Notes under the pieces: generated by a model | The model's input: the letters and a program-made list of their open reading frames with translations, nothing else | Told to the model about the DNA's origin: nothing | Database searches by the model: none | DNA from: Flagellimonas oceani | GTDB taxonomy: Bacteria > Bacteroidota > Bacteroidia > Flavobacteriales > Flavobacteriaceae | Direction of reading: 5' to 3' | Length of the DNA: 64,000 nt | Assembly (NCBI RefSeq): GCF_011068285.1 | Contig: NZ_CP049616.1 | Span: 662,501-726,500, forward strand | Made by a program: the position numbers and the translations under genes | Part shown: positions 37,269-46,502 of the stretch, piece by piece | Numbering within the stretch: the stretch's first letter is position 1 | Layout of the letters: the number at the start of each line of letters is the position of its first letter

Positions 37269-38475
37269 CAACGTTTGCTTTAAATGCTTCTATTTTTTTA
37301 TTGAGATTCTTCAGTTCTTCTTCGGTAATATGTTGTTTTGCCCTGAGTTTGGTAATCATCCCCAGTAAATTTTTCACCTCTTCCAATGTTGAGTTGCTCC
37401 GCAGGGCCAAGTTTCTCAAAAATGTTTCATCTTCCAGGTCTTGGGTCGTCACATACAATCTGGACCTGAGATATTCCAAAAAGTAATCAATTTTATGTTT
37501 GGTGATCAGATGTAGCTCCTTTTTTTCAAAATACATATCGGCAATGGTGCGGGTAAAGGCCAAGGTTTGGTTTTTTACCGGGGACACTACGGGAATGGCA
37601 CGTTGTTTACGTTTTCCTTCAAAAATAATGTAAACGATGGCTCCGATCAGGATGAGGTAATAGGCCCATTTAAACTCCTCGGTGTTCAGGAACAGGTACA
37701 TGGGCGAAGTGTAAAATGATTTTCCCGATTTATGGAAGTTGTCCATATAGATGGTTTCGCTTCGGTCCAAATAGGATAGCAGTCCCGCTGTATATTCGCT
37801 ATTATCGTCCTTGAGTATAAAATAATTGGTGAAGGCCTTTGGGAAGCTGGACAACACGATTTCCCCTTTGCCGAACGGTTGTTTTATGGTGTTGGCATGT
37901 TTGGTCAAGGTACCCGTACTATCGGCAGTGGTGTATACCTGACCGAGAACCGTGGTGCGTAAGGTATCCAACTGGTCGAAACTGGGGGTGTAATAATCTT
38001 TGGTAAACTTTACCTTTTTGTTTTTAAAGGCAGGATTGACCAATTCAAAATAAAAAATGGGTTCCAACTGGCCATCATTGTAAACAAATCGCTGTTTTAA
38101 ATTTAGGGTGTCCAATAATTTTGTCTCGAAGGAACTTGAGGCTACAAATAGTTGGTTCCCTTGATCTACCCATTCCAAAATGGTATTAAGCTCTGCTTTT
38201 TCAAAAGATACTGTCTCGTTTACGAAAAAATAGGTGCCTTTGACGGAGTCGGTTCGACTGAGAAATTCAAAAGGAGGTTTTTGGATTTGTTGGACGGCAT
38301 CTGGGAAATATTTTTCCATCAAATCGTTCAGCACATAAGTTCCGTAGGGTATTTTATGATGGGAAACATAAGAGGGGAACCAATTGATTTTTTTTGGTTT
38401 GTTGTACTCCAAAGCGAACAAGGCCGCCAAGGTCAAAATACCTATTGTTATGTATATCCAACCTTTTCTAGACAT
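37258..38475 (-). CDS. DUF4350 domain membrane protein
   Basis: A 405-residue protein with an N-terminal membrane helix (IYITIGILTLAALFALEY), an extracytoplasmic DUF4350/GATase-like domain (PYGTYVLNDLMEKYFPDA ... LNTILEWVDQGNQLFVASSSF, ~40-250), a second helix (~275-290, WAYYLILIGAIVYIIFEG) and a helical cytoplasmic tail. DUF4350 proteins are fixed members of MoxR/DUF58 clusters; function unknown. It overlaps DUF4129 by eight bases upstream and MoxR by 11 downstream. Confidence 0.83.
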   Translation of the reverse strand: MSRKGWIYITIGILTLAALFALEYNKPKKINWFPSYVSHHKIPYGTYVLNDLMEKYFPDAVQQIQKPPFEFLSRTDSVKGTYFFVNETVSFEKAELNTILEWVDQGNQLFVASSSFETKLLDTLNLKQRFVYNDGQLEPIFYFELVNPAFKNKKVKFTKDYYTPSFDQLDTLRTTVLGQVYTTADSTGTLTKHANTIKQPFGKGEIVLSSFPKAFTNYFILKDDNSEYTAGLLSYLDRSETIYMDNFHKSGKSFYTSPMYLFLNTEEFKWAYYLILIGAIVYIIFEGKRKQRAIPVVSPVKNQTLAFTRTIADMYFEKKELHLITKHKIDYFLEYLRSRLYVTTQDLEDETFLRNLALRSNSTLEEVKNLLGMITKLRAKQHITEEELKNLNKKIEAFKANVDGK

Positions 38476-39199
38476 CTGTTATCGATTTTTTTAAGGATGA
38501 AAATACCTGTTCGGCCTTTTGATAACGCTCTTGGTCCAGCTCAAATTCTCCGTACCAAACATAATCGTAGAGCAGGGTGGCTTTTCCGAAACCATTTTTA
38601 AACGAACTTTCGGACAGTTCGGCCATGTAGTCGTCGTTGGTCTTTTGTTGTTGCCAATCGATCAAATCCCGTTCCGATAGCAATTGAAGGATGTAGAGGT
38701 AATAATATCGGATGGCCAGTCTGTAATTTTGGTCGGTCAGCGCTTTTTTGATCAATTCCTGAATGTCCTCGTTCTTGATGATGTGCTCGTCCTCCGAAAG
38801 TGTGACCACATTCGGGTTTTTCTTGTTCTGCCCAATTCCCATAATGTTGGATTTCACAAAAAACCGTATCACCAGATAAAGGAACAGTGCGAGTAAGAGA
38901 TAGGGCAATATCTTTAAAAAGGCGGCTAAATAGCCCTCCGCATTGCCCACACCGAATATCCATTCAAAAAAACGACGTAAAATGTTGTAGAACCAATTTA
39001 CGATATCCGTCCACCAGCTATTTTCGGTTTTTACTTCTTCGTAGTTGAAGTCACTATCGTTTTTGTAAGTGTCCAGATCTTCCGAATTCAGTTCAATAGG
39101 TTGTAGGTCCGATTCATCATACTTGACAATGGAATCGTTTTGGGCAAAAATGATTGTCCACGATAACAATAGGTATGATAAAATCAGTTTTTTGAGCAT
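38468..39199 (-). CDS. DUF4129 domain membrane protein
   Basis: A 243-residue protein with a signal-like N-terminus (LILSYLLLSWTIIFAQ), a 60-residue acidic periplasmic stretch, one membrane helix (~98-118, FLKILPYLLLALFLYLVIRFF) and a cytoplasmic helical domain of the DUF4129 type (DQNYRLAIRYYYLYILQLLSERDLIDW ... YDYVWYGEFELDQERY). Such domains are found beside MoxR and transglutaminase-like proteins. It abuts the next upstream gene with no gap. Confidence 0.8.
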   Translation of the reverse strand: MLKKLILSYLLLSWTIIFAQNDSIVKYDESDLQPIELNSEDLDTYKNDSDFNYEEVKTENSWWTDIVNWFYNILRRFFEWIFGVGNAEGYLAAFLKILPYLLLALFLYLVIRFFVKSNIMGIGQNKKNPNVVTLSEDEHIIKNEDIQELIKKALTDQNYRLAIRYYYLYILQLLSERDLIDWQQQKTNDDYMAELSESSFKNGFGKATLLYDYVWYGEFELDQERYQKAEQVFSSLKKSITDV

Positions 39200-40090
39200 T
39201 TATTCCTCCGTGGATTTTCCGAGACCTTCAATCCGTTCAAAAGTACCGGTAAAATTTTTCTTCTCGTTAAGATTGAAGAAAATCAACGAGGTGGCCACTA
39301 AAAATATGAGGTTCATCAGAAATTGCACCAAGGTGCTCAAGAGGTTCAGAAGCAGATAGATGGGGTCGTTGAAGACATTGAAGTTCTCCGCGTCCATTTC
39401 CCCGGAGAAAACGCCCATTTTTATCCAACTGTATATGATCGTTGGCAAACTAAAGGCATACGAAGCTATGACAACAATAATATAAATGACGAACAGTGTG
39501 GCGAAGGTAATCCACCAATTTTCTTTGATCAGCGTAAAACTGTACTGGTAGGATTCTATGGTATCCTTATTAAGGAACACAAGAATGGCAAAGGAAATGG
39601 AAAGCGGCACAGCTAAATAAATACCAGGTATTAAACAGAACATGGCTCCGATAAATACGGATATTCCCACTATGATCCCCAAACCGATCAAGGACCAAAA
39701 CGAACCGTAAACACCCTGTCGGATTTCGTCATAATTTGTAGTGCCCTTGTGCTCAATGTACGATTTTATGTAGTGCAGCACAGTGCCCTGCGCCAAAACA
39801 TAAGCGGCTATGGAACTTAACAGGAGCGCTGCTACGGCCAATACCATAATAAAAGGGGAATATGTGGGAGTGGAGGTGTTCCCAATAACGCTCAGGTTAA
39901 AAATATCACCAATGGTGTACATATAGAACCCCACGGAAATCAACATCACCAAGATATAAGGTCCTACAATTTTTAAGATGGTTCCCAAAAATGGTTTGAA
40001 CTCATTTCGGATAAAAACGAAGGAATCGGAGAGAATTTCTCCCAGTTCCCGCTGTTTTTTAAACTCGATATAGTTATTGGGTCTCTGCAT
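39200..40090 (-). CDS. polytopic membrane protein of the MoxR cluster (unknown family)
   Basis: A 296-residue integral membrane protein with about six hydrophobic helices. The N-terminal cytosolic segment (FKKQRELGEILSDSFVFIRN) and the GMFCLIPGIYLAVPLS-like motif (around residue 170) resemble the membrane domains found next to SpoIIM and RDD genes in Bacteroidota. I cannot name the family with confidence. Its stop codon abuts the DUF4129 ATG and its start overlaps the SpoIIM gene by 17 bases, so translation is tightly linked. Confidence 0.7.
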   Translation of the reverse strand: MQRPNNYIEFKKQRELGEILSDSFVFIRNEFKPFLGTILKIVGPYILVMLISVGFYMYTIGDIFNLSVIGNTSTPTYSPFIMVLAVAALLLSSIAAYVLAQGTVLHYIKSYIEHKGTTNYDEIRQGVYGSFWSLIGLGIIVGISVFIGAMFCLIPGIYLAVPLSISFAILVFLNKDTIESYQYSFTLIKENWWITFATLFVIYIIVVIASYAFSLPTIIYSWIKMGVFSGEMDAENFNVFNDPIYLLLNLLSTLVQFLMNLIFLVATSLIFFNLNEKKNFTGTFERIEGLGKSTEE

Positions 40091-41045
40091 AAGTGGTTTT
40101 TCTATGGATTTGGTATGGATATATGATGTAGTAAAAAATAATCAGGAACAACGATGCCAAGATAATGAAAATGGCCAACCAGTCCGGCATTTCGGTATGT
40201 CGTGTGACAAAGCCTTCCAAAAAACCGGCAATAATAAAAAAAGGCACGGTACTTACCATAATTTTGAGCCCGTTTTTGACTCCTTGTTTAAAGGATTCCA
40301 AACGGGTATAGGTTCCGGGGAAAAGAATACCGTTGGCCAACACCAGTCCGGCACAGCCGGCAATAATGATCACAGAGATTTCTATGGTACCATGGATCCA
40401 AATGGTTCTGGCGGATTCCCACAGCAGTCCCTTCTCGTAAAAAAAGTACTGAAAACTCCCTAACATAATGCCGTTCTGCAGCATGATGTACAGTGTGCCC
40501 ACACCCAAAAAAATACCGAAGGCAAAGGCGTAAATGGCCACTTTTATATTGTTTATGGTAATTCCCAAGAACATATTAAAGGCTCCCTGCTCCTTGTAAA
40601 CGGCCATCGGGTCTCCTTTTTCAATATTCTCCAAGGTCATGTTTACATAGCCGTTGCCCAGAATGGAGCGCACAAAGTCACCCTCGTTGGCCGAGGAGAA
40701 CGCACCCACGATCACAAAAAATGCAAATACCAAAAAAGAAATGAGCAATTCCCGGTGATGCTGTTTAAACATGGTGGGGAACTCCGTTTTCCAAAAATGT
40801 ACAATACGGTTTCTGGATTCCCGTTTGGTCTTATATATTTTTTGATGCGCTTGCGAAGCGAGCGTATTCAAGTAAATTTGGGTGTTGCTGCCGGGGTAAA
40901 AGGTCTTTGCGTAACTTAGGTGGTCGGTAATCTCGATATACAGATCCGAAAGCTCATCAGGATGAAGTTGGCCCTTATTGATCAGGGCATTTTCAAAAGC
41001 GGCCCATTTATCCTTATTTTGCCTTACAAAAGCGGCCTCGCGCAT
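40074..41045 (-). CDS. stage II sporulation protein M-like membrane protein
   Basis: A 323-residue protein started at ATG 41045 (MREAAFVRQNKDKWAAFENA), the usual start of this family; the longer frame runs into the divergent RDD gene. The first ~95 residues are cytosolic and helical, and five or more membrane helices follow. The SpoIIM-like core is visible in NMFLGITINNIKVAIYAFAFG and the HGTIEISVIIIAGCAGLVLA segment. This organism class does not sporulate, so the protein has another, unknown role. First gene of the leftward MoxR cluster. Confidence 0.85.
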   Translation of the reverse strand: MREAAFVRQNKDKWAAFENALINKGQLHPDELSDLYIEITDHLSYAKTFYPGSNTQIYLNTLASQAHQKIYKTKRESRNRIVHFWKTEFPTMFKQHHRELLISFLVFAFFVIVGAFSSANEGDFVRSILGNGYVNMTLENIEKGDPMAVYKEQGAFNMFLGITINNIKVAIYAFAFGIFLGVGTLYIMLQNGIMLGSFQYFFYEKGLLWESARTIWIHGTIEISVIIIAGCAGLVLANGILFPGTYTRLESFKQGVKNGLKIMVSTVPFFIIAGFLEGFVTRHTEMPDWLAIFIILASLFLIIFYYIIYPYQIHRKTTYAETQ

Positions 41046-41078
41046 GCAATTAATGGTTTGTAGTAAAGAAACTAAAAT

Positions 41079-41795
41079 ATGGAACAATTTCAAATAGAAA
41101 CGGCCCAAAATATAACCATCAATCAAAATACCTCTCACCTTGGAGAGCGGATGTTGGCCTATATTATTGATAGCTTTATCATTGTGGTCTACACTATCCT
41201 GGTTTTTGTTTTTTTGGCATCCCTCGACATCGATATGGGGGATCAATGGGCATTCTACCTGATACTTTCCCTTCCGGCGTTTTTGTATTATCTACTTTTC
41301 GAGACCTTAATGGATGGGAGAACCATAGGAAAGGGCGCCATGAACCTTCGGGTGGTGAAATTGGACGGTTCCAAACCCAACTTTGGCAATTATTTTGTTC
41401 GATGGGCACTTCGGATCATCGATGTGGGAATCACCTCAGGTGGTGCGGCCGTACTTACCATCTTGGTTCGCGGCAAAGGGCAACGGATAGGTGATATTGC
41501 CGCAGGAACCACGGTCATTAGTGAAAAAAAGCGGGTATCCTTAAAAGATACCTTGCTCAGGGAACTGCCCGAAGATTACAGACCGACATTTCCGCAGGTC
41601 ACTGTTTTTAAGGATCAGGAAATGCGTACCATAAAAGAGCTGTACGATAAGGCCAGACTCAATGGAAACCACAACGTTATTGTTTCTTTGGACAAGCGCA
41701 TTAAGGAAGTGTTGGGCGTACAGACCGTATTGAAGCCCCTCGAATTTGTGGATGTGATCATAAACGATTACAACTATTACACCCAAAAGATGTAA
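41079..41795 (+). CDS. RDD family membrane protein
   Basis: A 238-residue protein. The RDD domain begins LGERMLAYIIDSFIIVVYTILV (the arginine-aspartate pair is R27 and D34 in this reading) and contains the second signature DGRTIGKGAMNLRVV and the RWALRIIDVG segment. It has three membrane helices and a ~90-residue cytosolic C-terminus. It is divergent from SpoIIM, with 33 bases between starts, and is a usual partner of that gene. RDD proteins have been linked to sodium/proton exchange in a few bacteria, but the role here is unknown. Confidence 0.88.
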   Translation: MEQFQIETAQNITINQNTSHLGERMLAYIIDSFIIVVYTILVFVFLASLDIDMGDQWAFYLILSLPAFLYYLLFETLMDGRTIGKGAMNLRVVKLDGSKPNFGNYFVRWALRIIDVGITSGGAAVLTILVRGKGQRIGDIAAGTTVISEKKRVSLKDTLLRELPEDYRPTFPQVTVFKDQEMRTIKELYDKARLNGNHNVIVSLDKRIKEVLGVQTVLKPLEFVDVIINDYNYYTQKM

Positions 41796-41797
41796 AC

Positions 41798-42412
41798 ATG
41801 CTTTACCAGACCATTGATATTTTGGGTACCATCGCCTTTGCCATTTCCGGGGTTTTGGTCGCCATGGAAAAGCGATTGGATTTATTCGGCGTATTCATCA
41901 TTGCTTTTGTCACCGCTATCGGGGGTGGTACATTGCGCGATCTATTGATCGGGAATACACCGGTAGGTTGGATGCACGACCTGACCTATGTGGTCACGAT
42001 ATTTGTCTCTGTGGTTTTTGCCATCATTTTTGTGAACAAACTCAAATACCTGAGAAAATCTTTGTTTTTGTTCGATACGATCGGAATAGGACTGTATACC
42101 ATGGTAGGCGTGGAAAAGGGGCTCGAAGCTGAACTTTTACCTGTAATCTGCATATTTTTGGGCACTATGACGGCCTGTTTTGGAGGTGTTATACGAGATA
42201 TACTCTGTAATGAAATTCCAGTGATATTTCGCAAAGAGATTTATGCCACAGCCTGTATTTTGGGAGCCCTGAGCTATTTTTTGATCATACAGTTCCCCGT
42301 AAAGGATGAATATGCCTACATCGCGGCTATTTTTGTGGTGATCTTGCTGAGGTTGTTGGCCGTTCGCTTCAAGATAAGTCTCCCCAGTATTTACGGGAAA
42401 CAAGCCTCTTAA
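41798..42412 (+). CDS. TRIC-type trimeric cation channel family protein
   Basis: A 204-residue, seven-helix membrane protein with the two tandem UPF0126 repeats: LDLFGVFIIAFVTAIGGGTLRDLLIG (first) and LGTMTACFGGVIRDILCNE (second), each with the GGG/GGV-x-R-D motif that lines the pore. Bacterial homologues are trimeric, mainly potassium channels of the inner membrane; other work connects the fold with glycine movement. It starts two bases after the RDD stop codon, so the pair is one transcription unit. Confidence 0.9.
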   Translation: MLYQTIDILGTIAFAISGVLVAMEKRLDLFGVFIIAFVTAIGGGTLRDLLIGNTPVGWMHDLTYVVTIFVSVVFAIIFVNKLKYLRKSLFLFDTIGIGLYTMVGVEKGLEAELLPVICIFLGTMTACFGGVIRDILCNEIPVIFRKEIYATACILGALSYFLIIQFPVKDEYAYIAAIFVVILLRLLAVRFKISLPSIYGKQAS

Positions 42413-42603
42413 TTGATATCCCCGCTATCTTTCAATACCGGTTAATTGTTGTTTAGTGCCATTAACCTATTGTTAATAAATTTTACTCTTTCCTTAGTCG
42501 AAATCGCTCGGCCATACATCTACATTGCTCCCTAATCATAAAATTAACTTTTCAAGGAGTTGATTGGTATCGCCAACCTCCTCAAACCATCATTTAATCA
42601 GGT

Positions 42604-43749
42604 ATGAGAACATCACAATCATTGATCATTACATTTTTGGGTTTGATTTCATTTATTGGAATCGACAGGGCAAATGCACAGGGATGCGTAGCCATAAGGC
42701 ATTTTTCGTCTTGTGTGGGAAACACGTTGGAAAACAATCTCTTGGGACCGGGGGACATTCAAATCGGAAGTAATTATAGATATTTTAAATCCTTTCGTCA
42801 TTTTAGGGGAACGCACGAGGAGCCCGATAGAGTGTCCAACGAAACAGAGGTAATCAACCATTCACATTCTTGGGATTTCTTTTTGACCTACGGGATTTCG
42901 GAGAGGTGGTATGCCAGCATCACCATTCCCACAGTGATCAACACACGCTCCTCGCTTTATGAGCATGGGCGCGATGAGCGGAACACCACCTTTTCCCGAG
43001 GCCTGGCCGATATTAGGGCAGGCGTAGGTTACTGGTTGTTTGATTTGGAAAAGCACCAGAACGGAAACGTGGCATTGGGCCTTGGGGTAAAAATACCAAC
43101 GGGCAGTTATAACGCTTCGGATATTTTTTATAATGTCGGCCCAGAGGGCGGACCGGAGGTCAGGCCAGTGGACCAGAGTATACAGCCGGGCGACGGAGGT
43201 TTTGGAATTACGGTGGATTTTCAGTTCTACCAAAAAATTGCGGAACGCTTTTTTGCTTACGGAGGTGGCTTTTACTTGATCAACCCAAGGGAGGTCAATG
43301 GAACGAGAACCTTTAGGGAAACTTTGAGTCCCATTCTTCAGAACGAGGCCATTATGGCCGTTCCCGATCAATTTTCGGTCAGGGCAGGGGTAAGCCATAG
43401 TTTGGGCAATACTATTTCTGCTTCCTTGGGCGCTAGGTATGAAGGAGTTCCTGTTAAAGACCTCATCGGAGGTAATGAAGGTTTTCGGAGACCAGGAAAT
43501 GTACTTTCCATTGATCCGGGAATCGCATTCATAAAAGATAATTTTTCTTTGAACCTTAACGTGCCCTTCGCAGTAAGAAGGGAGCGTCCCCAGAGTGTCA
43601 CCGATTTGCAGACGGAACAAGCGACGGGTGAGCCCAGAATGGGGGATGCAGCTTTTGCCGATTATTTGATCAATGTGGGCGTATCCTACCGTTTTGCGAA
43701 CAATAAAGTAAAGGTCGACCCCGAACTTATGGATGAGTTCAATAATTAA
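42604..43749 (+). CDS. outer-membrane beta-barrel (porin-like) protein
   Basis: A 381-residue exported protein (signal peptide ending RANAQ) with the strand-turn pattern of an outer-membrane barrel: repeated amphipathic strands such as DIQIGSNYRYFKSF and RWYASITIPTVINT, GLADIRAGVGYWLF, ALGLGVKIPTGSYN, and a final LINVGVSYRFA strand. It is like the 'MetA/phenol-degradation transporter' type barrels. Two cysteines (C28 and C37) lie close together at the mature N-terminus. It precedes the TonB-dependent receptor by 13 bases, so the two are co-transcribed. The 191-base upstream gap shows no clear promoter. Substrate unknown. Confidence 0.65.
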   Translation: MRTSQSLIITFLGLISFIGIDRANAQGCVAIRHFSSCVGNTLENNLLGPGDIQIGSNYRYFKSFRHFRGTHEEPDRVSNETEVINHSHSWDFFLTYGISERWYASITIPTVINTRSSLYEHGRDERNTTFSRGLADIRAGVGYWLFDLEKHQNGNVALGLGVKIPTGSYNASDIFYNVGPEGGPEVRPVDQSIQPGDGGFGITVDFQFYQKIAERFFAYGGGFYLINPREVNGTRTFRETLSPILQNEAIMAVPDQFSVRAGVSHSLGNTISASLGARYEGVPVKDLIGGNEGFRRPGNVLSIDPGIAFIKDNFSLNLNVPFAVRRERPQSVTDLQTEQATGEPRMGDAAFADYLINVGVSYRFANNKVKVDPELMDEFNN

Positions 43750-43762
43750 GCTATCAATATAA

Positions 43763-46414
43763 ATGAACTTTAAGATTGCCCAACAAATTCAAAAATTATC
43801 ATTCTTATGTATTTTACTCCTTGGTCTTCAAGGAAAGAGTCAGGAAAGTATCAAGGGCAAAGTAGTCGATGCCACAGATGGCCAACCCTTGGCCGGTGCA
43901 CAAATAGTGCTCAGCCCAAGTCAAAAGGGAACCCTGACCGATGAGTTTGGTTACTTCCAAATAGATACGGGTAGAGATGATAATTCTCTTAGTGTAAGGT
44001 ATTTGGGGTATGAGGGCCAGGAGGTTTCCATATCAAACAACAATGATTTGGGTACTCTGGCATTAAAAAGGTCCAACACCACATTGAGCGAGGTAATCGT
44101 AAGTGCGTCCCCAAAAAATTTTAAAAATGATTTTAAGGGAAGCAATTTCAGAATCAATCCCGTTTCATTAAAAAATATAAATCCGTTGAGTACCGAGGAG
44201 GTGCTCCGGACGATTCCCGGGGTAAATATAGTTGGGGACATGGGCTTGTCCAACCGACCGAACATCAGTATTCGGGGTTCTTGGGGACGCCGTTCCAAAA
44301 AGGTTCTTTTAATGGAAGATGGTACACCGGCGGCCCCGGCACCGTACATAGCTCCTGGCGCCTACTATAATCCGGTGAGCGATCGTATCACCTCCATCGA
44401 AGTGTATAAGGGGGCAGATCTGCTACGGTACGGACCCAACAATATGTACGGTGCCGTTAACTACATTACCGCGCTACCGCCTCAAAAGCCCACTTTACGG
44501 CTTAAATTGACAGGTGGCCAGCGAAACTATACCTCAGGGCTGTTTTCCTATGGCGGAACTTGGAACGATATCGGAGGTTTGGTAGAAGGTGTTTACAAAA
44601 AGTTTGATGGATTTACTGATAACTCCTCGGTAGAGATTTTGAATCTGAACGCAAAAATATTCGCCAAACTGTCCGACAGCCAATCACTTTATTTTAAGGT
44701 GAGCGGGCAGTTCGAGGATAATCAGGCCTCTTTGAGCTCGCAGACACCGTTCACATTTGAAACCGACCCGACCCAAAATCCATTGGATGCTGACCAATTT
44801 ACCATGAGACGCTATGGTGTCGACATTATCCATAAATGGTTGCCCAATGATGATTTGAGCTTCACTACAAAAGTATATGCTTCGGATTTTGAACGTGATT
44901 GGTGGCGTCAGGTCACTGCCAAGGTCAGGGCATCGGAAGTCCAGGATTATGTAGGCGATGAAATTTTTAATGCTAGATATGGATATCTATCAGGAAGAAC
45001 ATTTGATGATGAAGACTATGTTATTGTTGGTCGGGTGACCAGCGGGCAGGAAAGCACCACGGACAGTCGTTGGATCTATCGTGTTTCGGGTATCAAAGAG
45101 ACCGTTGATGTATCATGGGAAGCCTTTGGGGCTCCAAGTGCTTTCGAAGGAAGCATCAATCTGCACCACGAAACATTTAAGGACGTTTTCTTGGAAGCGG
45201 ACAACTCGAGATGGGCCAGGTATGGAACCGCCACCAAAGATTTGTGGTACAGGTTGTGGTCTGCCAATGGTTATGTTCGCAATGAGTTCAATTTTGGAAA
45301 AGTTGGGGTGACTCCCATTCTCCGTTTTGAACATGTGGATATGTTTCGGCAAGACCTTTTGGGATTAGCTCAAAACCCAGATTTGGAAAGTACCATAGAA
45401 GGCAGGGAACCCAATGTGTACAATCAATTTTTGCCTGGAATTACGGTGGATTATGACTATGGGGAGGGTGAATTTTACGGTAGTTTGTACCAAGGTATGA
45501 TCGCTCCATCCAAAGTTTTCGGGTTTTTAGTGGAACAAAATGGTGTTGTTACCAATCCTTTGGCGGGCCAGAGCATTAATATTGAACCGGAATTGAGCTG
45601 GAACAAGGAAATTGGTTGGCGAGGCAGCCTATGGAACAATTTTATCCAAGGACAATTGACCTATTTTCACAATGCGGGCAGAAATTTTTATGCCGGGGGG
45701 CGCAACGAGGTGTTCACTGAGTTGGGGAAAATTGATGTCCAAGGTATCGAAATGGGGATCAATGTAGAGCTTTTAAACACAAAAGGTCATCAATTGCATT
45801 TTATGGGCAATGTTACCTATATGCGATCAAAAGTGAAATCGGGCAAGTTGGAGGATAGGGACCTTTTTTCTCAGGTTATACATGGTACAGATACACAGAA
45901 CGAGTATGTGTCCATGGTAAATTCCAATAGAGATGCCTACGAGATATACGTGGACAACGGGGGAGGGGAAAACTTGCTGACCGAACAGACCATCGATGCT
46001 TCGCAATTTGGTAGTATTACCCGTAGCGTAGTCACTTTTGGTGATGGAGGATTGTCAAATACAGAGGCTCCCTATACGCCCAATATTAATATGAGCTTGG
46101 GCCTAAATTACGATTGGAAAGAATTATCCAGTGGTTTTAATGTGCACCATGTGGGCAAACAGTACACGGAATTTCACAATTTTGTAAATGAGTCTCCTGA
46201 TGGCGCCATCGGTCAGTTACCTTCCTATACTACCATAGATGCATTCGTGAACTACGATTTGACCATTGGTAAAAAAATCGATGCCACCATATTTGTAAAC
46301 GGAAAGAACATTACGGATAATATATATAGGGCTTCACGTTTGAACAGGGCCACTTCGGGATTGTTCGGAGGCGGTTTCAGACAGATTATTTTTGGAATCA
46401 ATATGAAGATTTAA
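43763..46414 (+). CDS. TonB-dependent receptor with CarboxypepD_reg-like domain
   Basis: An 883-residue outer-membrane receptor. A signal peptide (FLCILLLGLQGKSQ) is followed by a ~85-residue CarboxypepD_reg-like domain (SIKGKVVDATDGQPLAGAQIV). The plug follows (RINPVSLKNINPLSTEEVL ... ISIRGSWGRRSKKVLLMEDG ... IEVYKGADLLRYGPNNMYGAVNYI), then a 22-strand barrel to the terminal GFRQIIFGINMKI. The plug is like that of FecA/iron-chelate receptors rather than of SusC, and no SusD gene is present, so a metal chelate or small ligand is more likely than a glycan (inference). It is terminated by a strong hairpin. Confidence 0.92.
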   Translation: MNFKIAQQIQKLSFLCILLLGLQGKSQESIKGKVVDATDGQPLAGAQIVLSPSQKGTLTDEFGYFQIDTGRDDNSLSVRYLGYEGQEVSISNNNDLGTLALKRSNTTLSEVIVSASPKNFKNDFKGSNFRINPVSLKNINPLSTEEVLRTIPGVNIVGDMGLSNRPNISIRGSWGRRSKKVLLMEDGTPAAPAPYIAPGAYYNPVSDRITSIEVYKGADLLRYGPNNMYGAVNYITALPPQKPTLRLKLTGGQRNYTSGLFSYGGTWNDIGGLVEGVYKKFDGFTDNSSVEILNLNAKIFAKLSDSQSLYFKVSGQFEDNQASLSSQTPFTFETDPTQNPLDADQFTMRRYGVDIIHKWLPNDDLSFTTKVYASDFERDWWRQVTAKVRASEVQDYVGDEIFNARYGYLSGRTFDDEDYVIVGRVTSGQESTTDSRWIYRVSGIKETVDVSWEAFGAPSAFEGSINLHHETFKDVFLEADNSRWARYGTATKDLWYRLWSANGYVRNEFNFGKVGVTPILRFEHVDMFRQDLLGLAQNPDLESTIEGREPNVYNQFLPGITVDYDYGEGEFYGSLYQGMIAPSKVFGFLVEQNGVVTNPLAGQSINIEPELSWNKEIGWRGSLWNNFIQGQLTYFHNAGRNFYAGGRNEVFTELGKIDVQGIEMGINVELLNTKGHQLHFMGNVTYMRSKVKSGKLEDRDLFSQVIHGTDTQNEYVSMVNSNRDAYEIYVDNGGGENLLTEQTIDASQFGSITRSVVTFGDGGLSNTEAPYTPNINMSLGLNYDWKELSSGFNVHHVGKQYTEFHNFVNESPDGAIGQLPSYTTIDAFVNYDLTIGKKIDATIFVNGKNITDNIYRASRLNRATSGLFGGGFRQIIFGINMKI

Positions 46415-46433
46415 ATCTGGGGGTCTTGATTTT

Positions 46434-46465
46434 TACGGTTCGGGAAATTGATTTATCCCGAACCG
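46434..46465. terminator. bidirectional terminator after the TonB receptor gene
   Basis: ACGGTTCGGGA (46434-46444) and TCCCGAACCGT (46455-46465) form an 11-base-pair perfect stem with a 10-base loop and T-rich flanks on both sides. It separates the receptor gene from the convergent dienelactone hydrolase gene. Confidence 0.9.
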
Positions 46466-46502
46466 TTATTTTTAAAATTGGCTACAAATCTTATTTTATT
46501 CC

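Noticed and set aside
42413..42603. Promoter for the porin/TonB receptor pair
   Set aside because: Only near-matches to TAnnTTTG (such as TATCTTTC) are present and none is well spaced from a TTG.
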